A DNA stretch of 64,000 nt from Spirochaetota bacterium. Its GTDB lineage: Bacteria; Spirochaetota; Brachyspiria; Brachyspirales; JACRPF01. Under the pieces are notes generated by a model. The model worked only from the letters and a program-made list of their open reading frames with translations. It was not told the DNA's origin and made no database searches. Position numbers and translations under genes: made by a program. Below, piece after piece: positions 34,961-43,349 of the stretch; within the stretch, counting starts at the first letter, position 1; each line of letters begins with the position of its first letter. Where the stretch lies: assembly GCA_016214035.1 (NCBI GenBank), contig JACRPF010000021.1:62001-126000 (forward strand), in the 5' to 3' direction.

Positions 34961-36220
34961 TTAGTCGGCACGGCGGCGGTATGCGGTCGGGGTAAAGCCG
35001 GTCCTGCGTTTGAAGAACTTATTGAAATTCTGATGATTGTGATACCCGGTATCCCAGAGTATGTCGCTCACCGGTTTATCGGTGTGTCTGAGATAGAACG
35101 CCGCCCGGTCGATGCGGTAATTGTTCATGAATTCAGTGAAATCCTCGCCGAACACTTTCTTGAACTTGATGAGAAAATACCGGCGTGACAGCATACAATC
35201 ATCGGCTATCTGCCGTGCGAGATCCTCGGCCGCAAACCCGCGCTCTATCGCCGCGGCAACCTCGTTCTTGAAACCCGCGTCATCCGAAAGTTTTGCGGCA
35301 CTCCGTGACGACGCGCGGACGACAATACGCGGCGGAATCAGCGTCCGTGCCGCACCGTGTCTTCGTCTGCCGGTGACCGCATCATAGAGCACACGCACCG
35401 CGGTCCGGCCGATATCATAGAAATCCTGCTCTGCGGTGGTGAGAAAATGATATCCGCGCTCACCGAAAAGAATGCGGTTGCCGTCTATCCCCGCTATCGC
35501 TATATCCTCGGGAATGCGCACACCCGCCTTCTGCGCACAGGTGTAGAACAGGTTCGCCGCGAGATCGGTCTCGAACAGCATCACTTCGGGACGGTTTGCA
35601 TCATGCAGTATTCGCTCCATCAGCGCCAGTTCATGTTTCAAATCAAGATCGTGAAAACGGCTGATGTCATCGGCCCGCGCCGGGAACAAACGGCGGGTTG
35701 AACAGAAATAGTCATGAGCGGGACCGAACAGATGCTTCGAACCTGAGGCAAGCCCATGATGCCTGCGCGCGGCACGGAACGCCGCATACCGCCGGAGAGA
35801 ATATGACTGAAAACGAGTGCCCGCATAGCCGATGGTTCTGAATCCCTCGCGTACCAGATGCGCGATAATGCCGTCTACCGCCGCCGTCTCGTCACTCCCC
35901 ACATACGGTCCGCCGCAGCCGATGGTCTCCGTGGTGACGGACACGCACGGTACGCTTTGCGCGAGCACGCACCGGGCCTTCATAACGGCGGGCGAACTCC
36001 ATTGCGAGAGGAGCACGATACCGTCATACTGGGCATACGCACGTTCGCGGACGAACTGTGTGAGCGAAAGCGTGTCATCATAGTAATGCCCCTGACAGCC
36101 TATCTTTTCTACCGCATCGGAAACACCGTTCTGAATATTGTAATGAAAATGCAGTCCGGACGGATCGATGGTCCGGAAATTGACGCTGTCATTGATGAAC
36201 GCGAACCGCATCGTTTTCAT
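34961..36220 (-). CDS. AraC-type regulator with LacI-like sensor domain (XylR-like)
   Basis: 419 residues. Residues 1-290 form a periplasmic-binding-protein-like sensor as in LacI and E. coli XylR (SVTTETIGCGGPYVGSDETAAVDG; IAGIDGNRILFGERG). Residues ~315-415 hold two AraC-type helix-turn-helices, ending PVSDILWDTGYHNHQNFNKF followed by FKRRTGFTPTAYRRR. It probably binds a sugar and controls the downstream glycoside-hydrolase cluster. No Shine-Dalgarno sequence precedes the ATG; a TTGAAA-16-TATACT promoter ends seven bases before it, predicting a leaderless mRNA. A palindrome over the -35 box suggests autoregulation. Confidence 0.9.
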   Translation of the reverse strand: MKTMRFAFINDSVNFRTIDPSGLHFHYNIQNGVSDAVEKIGCQGHYYDDTLSLTQFVRERAYAQYDGIVLLSQWSSPAVMKARCVLAQSVPCVSVTTETIGCGGPYVGSDETAAVDGIIAHLVREGFRTIGYAGTRFQSYSLRRYAAFRAARRHHGLASGSKHLFGPAHDYFCSTRRLFPARADDISRFHDLDLKHELALMERILHDANRPEVMLFETDLAANLFYTCAQKAGVRIPEDIAIAGIDGNRILFGERGYHFLTTAEQDFYDIGRTAVRVLYDAVTGRRRHGAARTLIPPRIVVRASSRSAAKLSDDAGFKNEVAAAIERGFAAEDLARQIADDCMLSRRYFLIKFKKVFGEDFTEFMNNYRIDRAAFYLRHTDKPVSDILWDTGYHNHQNFNKFFKRRTGFTPTAYRRRAD

Positions 36221-36227
36221 GCGACTG

Positions 36228-36259
36228 AGTATATATCATGCCCCGGTGTTTTCAAACAC
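36228..36259 (-). promoter_or_regulatory. Promoter and overlapping palindromic operator for the AraC-type regulator
   Basis: On the minus strand TTGAAA (36255-36250), 16 bases, TATACT (36233-36228), seven bases, ATG. The perfect palindrome GTGTTT-TC-AAACAC at 36246-36259 covers the -35 box, so a protein bound there would block transcription. Confidence 0.55.
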
Positions 36260-36351
36260 GGCAGCACGCCATGAATGCGATGTGCTGCTGGCAAAAACGG
36301 GAATTTATGATATGATTCCATTATGAATAATTCAACTAGTGGACACGCCGC

Positions 36352-36630
36352 ATGACCGATGAAAAAATGCCGGAGATGAACTTCGAGATATACATCATGA
36401 TGATCTCATCAAACGTGCTTATGTATCTGGGCAAGGTAAAGAACCCCGCCACCGGTCTCGTGGAATGCAATATCCCCGTAGCCAAACTGCATATCGACAT
36501 TCTTCGCATGATGCGTGAAAAAACCCGGGGGAACCTCTCGGGTACCGAAGATGCACTGTTACAGGCTACCATCGCCAATCTTGAAATGCGGTATCTCGAA
36601 GCCGTGCAGGCCGATAAAGCCAATGCATGA
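36352..36630 (+). CDS. DUF1844 family protein
   Basis: 92 residues matching DUF1844: NFEIYIMMISSNVLMYLGKV, then a short loop with NPATGLVECNIPVAKLHIDIL and a helix LLQATIANLEMRYLEA. The family is widespread, small and of unknown function; residues 10-28 are hydrophobic but probably a buried helix. The ATG has no good ribosome site; a TATGAT box at 36311 with a poor -35 may be the promoter. It is followed after 42 bases by the LCP gene and then rsfS, a plausible operon. Confidence 0.82.
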   Translation: MTDEKMPEMNFEIYIMMISSNVLMYLGKVKNPATGLVECNIPVAKLHIDILRMMREKTRGNLSGTEDALLQATIANLEMRYLEAVQADKANA

Positions 36631-36672
36631 CGCACACGCAATCAGTGCGCTCAGCAGCGGAATGAACTGCGC

Positions 36673-37851
36673 ATGAGAAAAGACCATCGCACAGCGGCGA
36701 TTATCGTCACTGCACTCGGCATCGTCTTCGCCGTATTGTCGTTCTATTACTTCTTTTTCATAAGCCCCATCAGCACGGCGCAGAAAAAACGCGATGCCGT
36801 CTATTTTTCATTCGTATTCACATCCGCGCGACACACTCCGTATGCCGCATTCATCGGCGCCTATGCCCCGGCAACCGGAAGGACGGGCATGGTCAGCATC
36901 CCGTCATTCATGGGACTCTGGCGCGGCGACTCGCCGCAGCTGAACACGCTTGAGGCCTGGTATACGCGCGGCGGGTACCGATCCGTGTTCGACGCGATAT
37001 CCCGTACATTCCGCATGCCGCTGACCTACCGCATCGTGGTGCAGGAGCGCGACCTTGCGGACATCATCGACCTCATGGGCGGTGTGCGTATATTCATCGA
37101 AAATGAAGTATCCTATGTGCGTGAAGCCGACGGCATCCACCTCGCCTTCTCGCCTGGCCTGCATCTGCTTGACGGCGGACGCGCTGTACAGTACATCGCC
37201 GCGGCGCCGGACATGTCGCGTGAGCGACTCTCGCGTCTCGAGGATGTGGTGATGAATCTCTGCATCGGCTTTGCGGGAGACCCGTCGCTCAAGAAAGTGT
37301 TCACCACGCTGCCGTTCACCATGACGCTTGCCGCGCGGCTTCACGGCAATCTCCGTCCGGTCGATTACCGCGCCTTCGGCGACACCGCGACCAACCTGCT
37401 CCCGGCCGGCTTTTCCATCGGCACGATGAGCGGCGAACCGACATCATCATCCAACATGCTCGCACCGCTCCTCAACGGCCGTCATGCGGTGAAGTCCGCC
37501 AAGGACATTGCGCGCGACGTGCTCATGCCGCTCGATATCACCCCGTACGGCAAACAGGATATCAAGCTCGCGGTACGCAACGCAACCATTATCGGCGGTC
37601 TTGCCGACCGCATCAAGATCCGCATGAGCTACCGCGGCTTCAGCGCCACGGAATTCGGCAACGCCGGCATTCACTGCCCCAACACCTTCGTGCTCATCCG
37701 TAACGGCTCTGCTGCGAAGGGATTCATGGTCGCGGATGCGGCAAAGACAAAACTCGTATACGCCTGCACGGACCGCAGTCTCCTGCAGGATGCGGCGCTT
37801 GTTCTCGGCGACGATTACTATGAAATCCCGCGCATTCAAAGCGGGAAATAA
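36673..37851 (+). CDS. LytR-CpsA-Psr (LCP) family protein with LytR_C domain
   Basis: 392 residues. One N-terminal membrane helix (about 10-32) places the rest in the periplasm. Residues ~50-225 resemble a compact LCP phosphotransferase domain: DIIDLMGGVRIFIE, LHLLDGGRAVQYIAAAPDMSRERLSRLE, with the paired Arg typical of the pyrophosphate site. Residues ~285-390 look like a LytR_C domain (VRNATIIGGLADRIKIRM). LCP enzymes attach glycopolymers to peptidoglycan in Gram-positives; in Gram-negative and spirochaete genomes their acceptor is less clear. Placement just before rsfS is common in spirochaetes. Confidence 0.8.
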   Translation: MRKDHRTAAIIVTALGIVFAVLSFYYFFFISPISTAQKKRDAVYFSFVFTSARHTPYAAFIGAYAPATGRTGMVSIPSFMGLWRGDSPQLNTLEAWYTRGGYRSVFDAISRTFRMPLTYRIVVQERDLADIIDLMGGVRIFIENEVSYVREADGIHLAFSPGLHLLDGGRAVQYIAAAPDMSRERLSRLEDVVMNLCIGFAGDPSLKKVFTTLPFTMTLAARLHGNLRPVDYRAFGDTATNLLPAGFSIGTMSGEPTSSSNMLAPLLNGRHAVKSAKDIARDVLMPLDITPYGKQDIKLAVRNATIIGGLADRIKIRMSYRGFSATEFGNAGIHCPNTFVLIRNGSAAKGFMVADAAKTKLVYACTDRSLLQDAALVLGDDYYEIPRIQSGK

Positions 37852-37891
37852 ACATAGCTCGGGACATATCCCACAGCTCAAAAGGAAACCA

Positions 37892-38236
37892 ATGACACTG
37901 CCTGAAATCAAAAATGCCGCTATCGCGATGCGCGGTCTGCTCGATGACAAAAAATGCGAGGATATCCTTCTGCTCGATATGGCGGGAGTAAATCCGCTCG
38001 CTGATTTTTTCCTAATCGCAACGGCATCATCATCGCCGCAGATCGGGGCGTGTGTCACCGCGCTCTGCATATACGCCAAAGAGGCCGGCTGTCCGGCGCT
38101 CACACCGCCGGAGACCGGAGGCACACGCTGGTCGCTGATAGACTTCAGCGGCATCGTGGTGCATCTGTTCACACCCGAAGGGCGGGCGTATTATGAGCTG
38201 GAAAATCTCTGGCATGATGCCGCGCGCATATCCTGA
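37892..38236 (+). CDS. rsfS: Ribosomal silencing factor
   Basis: 114 residues of the RsfS/Iojap/YbeB family, which binds ribosomal protein uL14 and keeps the 50S subunit from joining 30S when nutrients are low. Family features: LDMAGVNPLADFFLIATASS, then GTRWSLIDFSGIVVHLFTPEGRAYYELENLW. The longer open frame from 37736 overlaps the LCP gene and has no homology there; AAAGGA before the ATG at 37892 sets the start. It is probably co-transcribed with the LCP gene, 40 bases upstream. Confidence 0.95.
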   Translation: MTLPEIKNAAIAMRGLLDDKKCEDILLLDMAGVNPLADFFLIATASSSPQIGACVTALCIYAKEAGCPALTPPETGGTRWSLIDFSGIVVHLFTPEGRAYYELENLWHDAARIS

Positions 38237-38259
38237 CGCGTCAATACTGCAGCAAAACG

Positions 38260-39024
38260 CTATTTTTTCTTTTTCTTTGCGGGAACTGACTTTTTAACGA
38301 CGCGCACGGGCTTTGCATTCTTGCCGCCGACGACGATAAGTTCATGAATCGCCGTGAGCATCTCTTTAATATCATCTTCAGGCGGCCGTTTTTTCTTTTC
38401 GTATGAGGAGACCAGCTCCTTGAAATGCCGTGAATTCTCTTCGCGTATCTTCGTAAACTCGTCCTTGAACGGTCCTTCCTTGAACATGTTCACGATATCG
38501 TCGCGGAGCTTGCTGAAGCGGTTCTCCATATCCTGAATGGTCTCTTTCGCGGACATGAGTTCCTGACGCGACAACGACTGCACACTGTCCTGCGCCTCGA
38601 TGAACTTTTCCTTGTCAAGCATTTCCTCGCGCGACATATCCTCAACCGTCTCGTGCGCGTGGATGATGCGGTCCTTTTCTATCTGCTCGCTTCGCGCGAC
38701 ATCGCTGTTGCGCTCATACGCCTTCTCAATCCTGTCCTGCGTGATAAGTTCTTTCCGTGTAAGCGTACCGAGCGTCTCATGCGCATGGATAAGCTTATCC
38801 TTGTACATCTGCTCTTCACGGGCGAGGCCCTCGACAACCTCATGTGCGTGTATCATTTTATCGGCGCCAAGGAGTTCCGTGCGGGAGAATTCAAGTGCGT
38901 TATCGAACATGGCTATGATATTCTCATAATTCTTGACGAGCACGGCAAGGCGGTCGCGTTCGGCGATAGCTTTTTCAAGATCCTGCTTCAGGCTTGCGTT
39001 CACACTGTCAGACTGAGTGCACAT
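38260..39024 (-). CDS. Coiled-coil protein with ~21-22-residue tandem repeats
   Basis: 254 residues, almost wholly helical. From about 48 to 170 there are five to six repeats of 21-22 residues built on L-x-R-x-E-x-x-x-K-D-x-I-H-A-H-E-x-V-x-x, for example MIHAHEVVEG, LIHAHETLGT, IIHAHETVED, with one diverged unit (RIEKAYERNSD). A predicted coiled coil continues to ~230, and the C-terminus is Lys-rich (VPAKKKKK). No catalytic motif or signal peptide is visible. The His-Ala-His at each repeat is unusual for a plain coiled coil. GAGGA precedes the ATG, and a clear promoter lies upstream; it seems monocistronic. Function not recognised. Confidence 0.75.
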   Translation of the reverse strand: MCTQSDSVNASLKQDLEKAIAERDRLAVLVKNYENIIAMFDNALEFSRTELLGADKMIHAHEVVEGLAREEQMYKDKLIHAHETLGTLTRKELITQDRIEKAYERNSDVARSEQIEKDRIIHAHETVEDMSREEMLDKEKFIEAQDSVQSLSRQELMSAKETIQDMENRFSKLRDDIVNMFKEGPFKDEFTKIREENSRHFKELVSSYEKKKRPPEDDIKEMLTAIHELIVVGGKNAKPVRVVKKSVPAKKKKK

Positions 39025-39098
39025 AGCTTATTCCTCGCGCTTGTTTGACGATGGTGATGAAACGAATGCGGCAATTACCGCATTGCTCAGACAACTTA

Positions 39099-39126
39099 AA
39101 TATACGGTAAATAGATAAAAATGCAA
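39099..39126 (-). promoter_or_regulatory. Promoter for the coiled-coil repeat protein
   Basis: On the minus strand TTGCAT (39126-39121), 16 bases, TATATT (39104-39099), about 75 bases before the ATG. Confidence 0.5.
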
Positions 39127-39229
39127 GCGAAACTGACAAATCGGCGATAAAACGCATCGTGCGCCGGTTTTTCCGGCATTTTTTGAGGGGATGCCGCCGG
39201 AATCGTATTTCTGATATGCCGGCCGGCTG

Positions 39230-40135
39230 CTACTTTTTCACACTGTCAACAAGTTTCATGAAACGCCTGCCGTATTCGACGTACAGATTGAACTTTGCAC
39301 TCTCCGAGGGAAATGCCGGTTTTTCCCTGTACTGTTCGGGCTTCATGTGCATCTCCATTGAGAACCCGCCGTCATAACCGCGCGACAGTATATCGGCGAC
39401 AATGCGTTTCACATCTCCCTCGCCTTCCCCGGGATACACGTGCATCTTCTTTTTTTCACCGGTAACCGGGTCTGTCGTCATGCCTGCGTCTTTGATATGG
39501 ACATAACAGACATATTCCTTTACCTTGTCGTAAAACTCCCAGGCGGACTGCCCCCGGTACGGCTTGTCCCCGACATGATGCTCGTGCCACACGGGATTCC
39601 CCGTATCGATAATGAGCTTGAATGCGGGCGAACGTACGGCATCGACAAGCTTCAGCGAATGCTCGTATGACAGGCCGCCGTAACCGTCGCAATTCTCATG
39701 GGCATAGGTGACGCCGTTGTCTTCACAGAGTGCGGTGATGCGTTTCAACGTGTCGAATACCTTTTGCTCATAAACGGAACCGAAAAAGTCGCCTTCAGCC
39801 GATGGCACTTTAAAGCTCATGCCGCGCACCATCTTTGAGCCAAGGCGCTTCATGCGCGGTATCGCGCGCTTCATATCGGCAATCGCTTTTTCATACTCAT
39901 CGACGCCCTCGGGAATATTCCGCCCGTTGGCAATGCCGCTGCCGAAGCAGTTCACCGTGATGCCGGCGGACGCCGTCTTTTCGCAGACGATGTCGAAGTC
40001 CTTGTCGGATATGTCGGTGAGATTACCGTTGATGACGCCGCGCATCTCGATAGTGCTCCAGCCGAGCGCCTTCGTCGCGCGTATCTGCTCGTCGATATCC
40101 ATGCTCACTTCGTCGGCAAATCCTGAATAGTACAT
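39230..40135 (-). CDS. Sugar phosphate isomerase/epimerase family (AP endonuclease 2-like TIM barrel)
   Basis: 301 residues of the xylose-isomerase-like TIM barrel. Metal-ligand motifs are in order: YAHENCDGYGG, LIIDTGNPVWHEHHVGD, YVCYVHIKDAG and YPGEGEGDVKR followed by GFSMEMHM. Members interconvert ketoses, 2-keto-inositol or similar sugars. AGGAG precedes the ATG. It lies 34 bases after a Gfo/Idh/MocA dehydrogenase on the same strand, a frequent pair for oxidation and isomerisation of sugar or inositol derivatives. The substrate cannot be named from sequence alone. Confidence 0.88.
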   Translation of the reverse strand: MYYSGFADEVSMDIDEQIRATKALGWSTIEMRGVINGNLTDISDKDFDIVCEKTASAGITVNCFGSGIANGRNIPEGVDEYEKAIADMKRAIPRMKRLGSKMVRGMSFKVPSAEGDFFGSVYEQKVFDTLKRITALCEDNGVTYAHENCDGYGGLSYEHSLKLVDAVRSPAFKLIIDTGNPVWHEHHVGDKPYRGQSAWEFYDKVKEYVCYVHIKDAGMTTDPVTGEKKKMHVYPGEGEGDVKRIVADILSRGYDGGFSMEMHMKPEQYREKPAFPSESAKFNLYVEYGRRFMKLVDSVKK

Positions 40136-40169
40136 GCTGTTTCTCCTGTGCAGCGCTCATGCGCCCGTA

Positions 40170-41351
40170 TCATTTTTTCCAAGATGCATCGAAATCGATA
40201 GCCGCCGCAGTAGCCGCATGCTTCCTGAACTTTGATGTCGCGATGCGCTTATCGAGTTCCGCCTTGAACGCGTCCTCATCCGGCGGGACTGATACTTTGG
40301 TTCCGGTGAACGATGAGAGCATTATCGCGTTGCTCATGGCAAGTGAATTGAGGCCTTCCTTCGCTTCGGCGATAAGCGGTGTACCGTCGAGTATCGCGTC
40401 GAGGAATTTATCCACAACGACATGATGCCCCGTCGGCTGTCCGTCATCATAATCCACCGTTTCGGTGACAAACGGCGCACGCTCGAAGCTGGATGCGGCC
40501 TCGCGCAGATGCTTCAAACCTGAGACGCTGTTGCGGTGGAATGTAAGTGCTTTGCCGTCAAGTACGAGCCGGCCGTTCTCGCCGACGATCTCAAGCCGGT
40601 TGATGCCGGGCGATTCGGCCGTTATTGCGGTGAAATGACCTATCATGCCGTTATCATATTCAAAGAACGCCGTCGCCTCGTCCTCCACTTCAATGTCGTG
40701 ATATTTTCCGAGCGACACATGACCGGTTACTTTACTGGGAACGCCCACAAGCCACTGAAACATATCGAGCGTATGCGGACACTGATTGAGGAGTACGCCG
40801 CCGCCCTCGCCTTTCCAGGTGGCGCGCCAGTCGCCGTGGTCGTAGTACCACTGCGTACGGAACCAGTCGGTGGCTATCCACGTGGTACGCATAAGTCTGC
40901 CGAGTTCGCCCGCCTGTATCATCGCCTTCATCTTCCGGTAATGCAGATAGGTCCGTTCCTGAAACATTATCGCGTACACTAATCCTGGGTATTTCGCCTT
41001 TGCCGCCTCATGCGCTTCAACGGCTTTACGCGCTGCTTTCACGTACACACCAATAGGCTTTTCCGAAAGGACATGGAGTCCATGCGTAAACGCATCCATT
41101 GCAATGCCGGGATGATCGTAATGCGGCGTAGCTATCGTCACCGCGTCGAGTTTTTCCTTTTTGAACATCTCGCGGTGATCGTAATACGCGGTTGCACCAT
41201 GCTTCGCGGCAACATCGTCCGCCCGCGCCTTATCCACATCACATACGGCGACGAGTTTCGCCTTTTTATTGGCGGTAATATGTTTCAGGTGCGCGCCGCC
41301 CATACCGCCTACGCCGACGGTGGCAATGCGTATCGTGGTGCTTTCGCTCAT
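40170..41351 (-). CDS. Gfo/Idh/MocA family oxidoreductase
   Basis: 393 residues. An N-terminal Rossmann fold binds NAD(P) (IRIATVGVGGMGGAHL, residues 7-22), and the family motif EKPIGVYVKAARKAV at about 97-111 carries the catalytic-area Lys. The C-terminal alpha/beta domain follows, with EGGGVLLNQCPHTLDMFQWL holding the His typical of the family. It oxidises or reduces a sugar or inositol-type substrate. An in-frame ATG at 41417 exists, but GAGG before the ATG at 41351 and homology fix the start. It is the first gene of the pair with the isomerase. Confidence 0.93.
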   Translation of the reverse strand: MSESTTIRIATVGVGGMGGAHLKHITANKKAKLVAVCDVDKARADDVAAKHGATAYYDHREMFKKEKLDAVTIATPHYDHPGIAMDAFTHGLHVLSEKPIGVYVKAARKAVEAHEAAKAKYPGLVYAIMFQERTYLHYRKMKAMIQAGELGRLMRTTWIATDWFRTQWYYDHGDWRATWKGEGGGVLLNQCPHTLDMFQWLVGVPSKVTGHVSLGKYHDIEVEDEATAFFEYDNGMIGHFTAITAESPGINRLEIVGENGRLVLDGKALTFHRNSVSGLKHLREAASSFERAPFVTETVDYDDGQPTGHHVVVDKFLDAILDGTPLIAEAKEGLNSLAMSNAIMLSSFTGTKVSVPPDEDAFKAELDKRIATSKFRKHAATAAAIDFDASWKK

Positions 41352-41469
41352 AACATACCTCACGGAAGTTTTACCATAAGGTAATCCTATGTGCCGGAAG
41401 CGACTATCGTTTTTCAACCGTTTTTTTGCTCAATATGACCATCTAGAAAATAGATGTATTTCGCTCTGT

Positions 41470-41497
41470 TTGACACAACCGGAAATACGCATATACT
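41470..41497 (+). promoter_or_regulatory. Near-consensus promoter for the ABC exporter, predicted leaderless
   Basis: TTGACA (41470-41475), 16 bases, TATACT (41492-41497), then six bases and ATG (41504). No Shine-Dalgarno sequence can fit. Confidence 0.65.
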
Positions 41498-41503
41498 GCC
41501 GGC

Positions 41504-43303
41504 ATGGCAATGCGCGGCAAGAATTTCGGAAAAACAGACCGTCCCACCGGCAATCAGCTGAAAACGCTCTGGCGGCTCTGGCTTGAGGCGCGCCAGTACT
41601 GGCCGTTCTTCATGTTAGCCGTAGGCGCGTATCTGTGCATAACACTTATCAACATCTATACACCGCTTGTCATAAAGAACATACTCAAAATAATCCGCAT
41701 CGGCACCGACCACAACGTCATCATCACCGAGATTACGCGATGGAGCCTTATACTCCTTGCCGTATATGTCATCCGCACCTGTGCACAGTTCGCCGCGCGG
41801 TATTTCAGCCACGTCGGCGGCTGGCGGCTGGTGGCGCATATGCGCACGATAACTTACGACCATCTGCAGAAACTGTCGCTGCGCTATTTTCACGACAAAC
41901 AGACCGGACAGCTGTTGTCGCGCACGGTATACGATAATGCCAATCTTGAAAGCCTTGTCTCGCACGCCATCCCCGATGCATTTACCAACGCGCTCCTCTT
42001 CACCGGCGTTACCGTGATGCTTTTCACGCAGCATCGCGCGCTGGCGCTCTGGAGCCTCCTGCCGCTGCCGTTCCTTATCGTCCTCGTATTCAGGTTCAAC
42101 ACAGTAATACGTCCGGTGCTCCGCGAGGCGCAGGCGAAACTCGGCGACCTCAACGCGGTGGTGCAGGAAAACCTCTCGGGCATCAAGGAAGTTCAGATTT
42201 TCACCCAGGAAAAACGCGAGAGCAAACGGGTACACCGCTCCGCATGGGATTACACCAGCGGCATCCTGGAATCGCTTAAAAAAACGGCATTCTATCATCC
42301 GGTCATCGAGTTCTGCGGCACCATAGGCACGCTCGTGGTCATATGGATGGGCGCGCGTATGGCGATTCGCGGAGAGCTTGCCGTCGAGGATATCGTTGCG
42401 TTCCTGCTCTACCTCGGCATGTTCTACGGCCCCATAACCGCCATCGGCGGCATTGTGGAAACGATACAGACGTCACTCGCCGGCGCCGAACGTGTGTTTG
42501 AAGTGCTCGATACTGAACCGGATATTCAGAACAAACCGGGAGCGCATTCGCTGCCGCCGGTAAAGGGAGTTATCCATTTCGAACATGTATCGTTCGCATA
42601 TGCACGGGGAGATAAAGTACTTGAAGATATCAGCTTCACCGCAAAAAAAGGAAAAACGTTCGCGCTCGTAGGCCCCACCGGCGTTGGAAAAACGACCATC
42701 ATCAGTCTCATCCCGAGGTTTTACGATCCGCAGGAAGGACGCATCCTCATCGACGGCCACGACATCCGCGGCATCACGCTTGAGTCGCTCCGTTCACAGA
42801 TAAGTATCGTGCTGCAGGACTGCTTTCTCTTCAACGGAACGATTGCCGACAATATCCAATACGGCGCGCCGCTTGACACCACTGAAAGCGCCGTCATCGA
42901 TGCGGCGAAAAACGCGCGGGCGCATGAGTTCATCACGCAGTTTCGCGACGGCTATGCGACCATTATCGGGGAACGCGGGGTGAAGCTCTCCGGCGGCCAG
43001 AAACAGCGCCTCGCCATCGCACGGGCGCTGCTCCGCAAAACACCGATACTGATACTCGATGAAGCGACATCATCGGTGGATTCCGAGACCGAGGCGCTCA
43101 TCCAGGAAGCGCTGGCGCATCTTACAAAAAACCGCACGACCATTATCATCGCGCACAGGCTTTCGACCGTACGGCAGGCCGATCAGATACTGGTATTGAA
43201 CAATAAAGGCATTGCGGAATGCGGCCGGCACGATGCGCTCATCAGACAGAACGGTCTCTATGCGAAATTATCGAGAATACAGTTCCGCCACGGACTTGTA
43301 TAA
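41504..43303 (+). CDS. ABC exporter, fused permease and ATPase (MsbA-like)
   Basis: 599 residues, a half-transporter acting as a homodimer. Six membrane helices span about 35-320. The ATPase domain has Walker A GPTGVGKTT (~389), Q-loop, signature LSGGQKQRLAIARAL (~495), Walker B ILILDEATSSVD (~515) and H-loop IIIAHRLST (~547). The layout resembles MsbA/BmrA-type lipid or drug exporters; lipid A export is possible in an LPS-bearing cell but not proven. Two ATGs lie at 41504 and 41510, both without a ribosome site, directly after a strong promoter. The gene is divergent from the Gfo/Idh gene and ends convergently with the next one. Confidence 0.93.
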   Translation: MAMRGKNFGKTDRPTGNQLKTLWRLWLEARQYWPFFMLAVGAYLCITLINIYTPLVIKNILKIIRIGTDHNVIITEITRWSLILLAVYVIRTCAQFAARYFSHVGGWRLVAHMRTITYDHLQKLSLRYFHDKQTGQLLSRTVYDNANLESLVSHAIPDAFTNALLFTGVTVMLFTQHRALALWSLLPLPFLIVLVFRFNTVIRPVLREAQAKLGDLNAVVQENLSGIKEVQIFTQEKRESKRVHRSAWDYTSGILESLKKTAFYHPVIEFCGTIGTLVVIWMGARMAIRGELAVEDIVAFLLYLGMFYGPITAIGGIVETIQTSLAGAERVFEVLDTEPDIQNKPGAHSLPPVKGVIHFEHVSFAYARGDKVLEDISFTAKKGKTFALVGPTGVGKTTIISLIPRFYDPQEGRILIDGHDIRGITLESLRSQISIVLQDCFLFNGTIADNIQYGAPLDTTESAVIDAAKNARAHEFITQFRDGYATIIGERGVKLSGGQKQRLAIARALLRKTPILILDEATSSVDSETEALIQEALAHLTKNRTTIIIAHRLSTVRQADQILVLNNKGIAECGRHDALIRQNGLYAKLSRIQFRHGLV

Positions 43304-43349
43304 AACGTTCGTATCGGCAGTACACATCAGCGTGCGTTGGAATAATATT

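Noticed and set aside
39164-39186. Terminator GCCGG-ttttt-CCGGC-attttt on the plus strand
   Set aside because: No plus-strand gene lies upstream; both flanking genes are on the minus strand and the T-run is on the wrong side for them.
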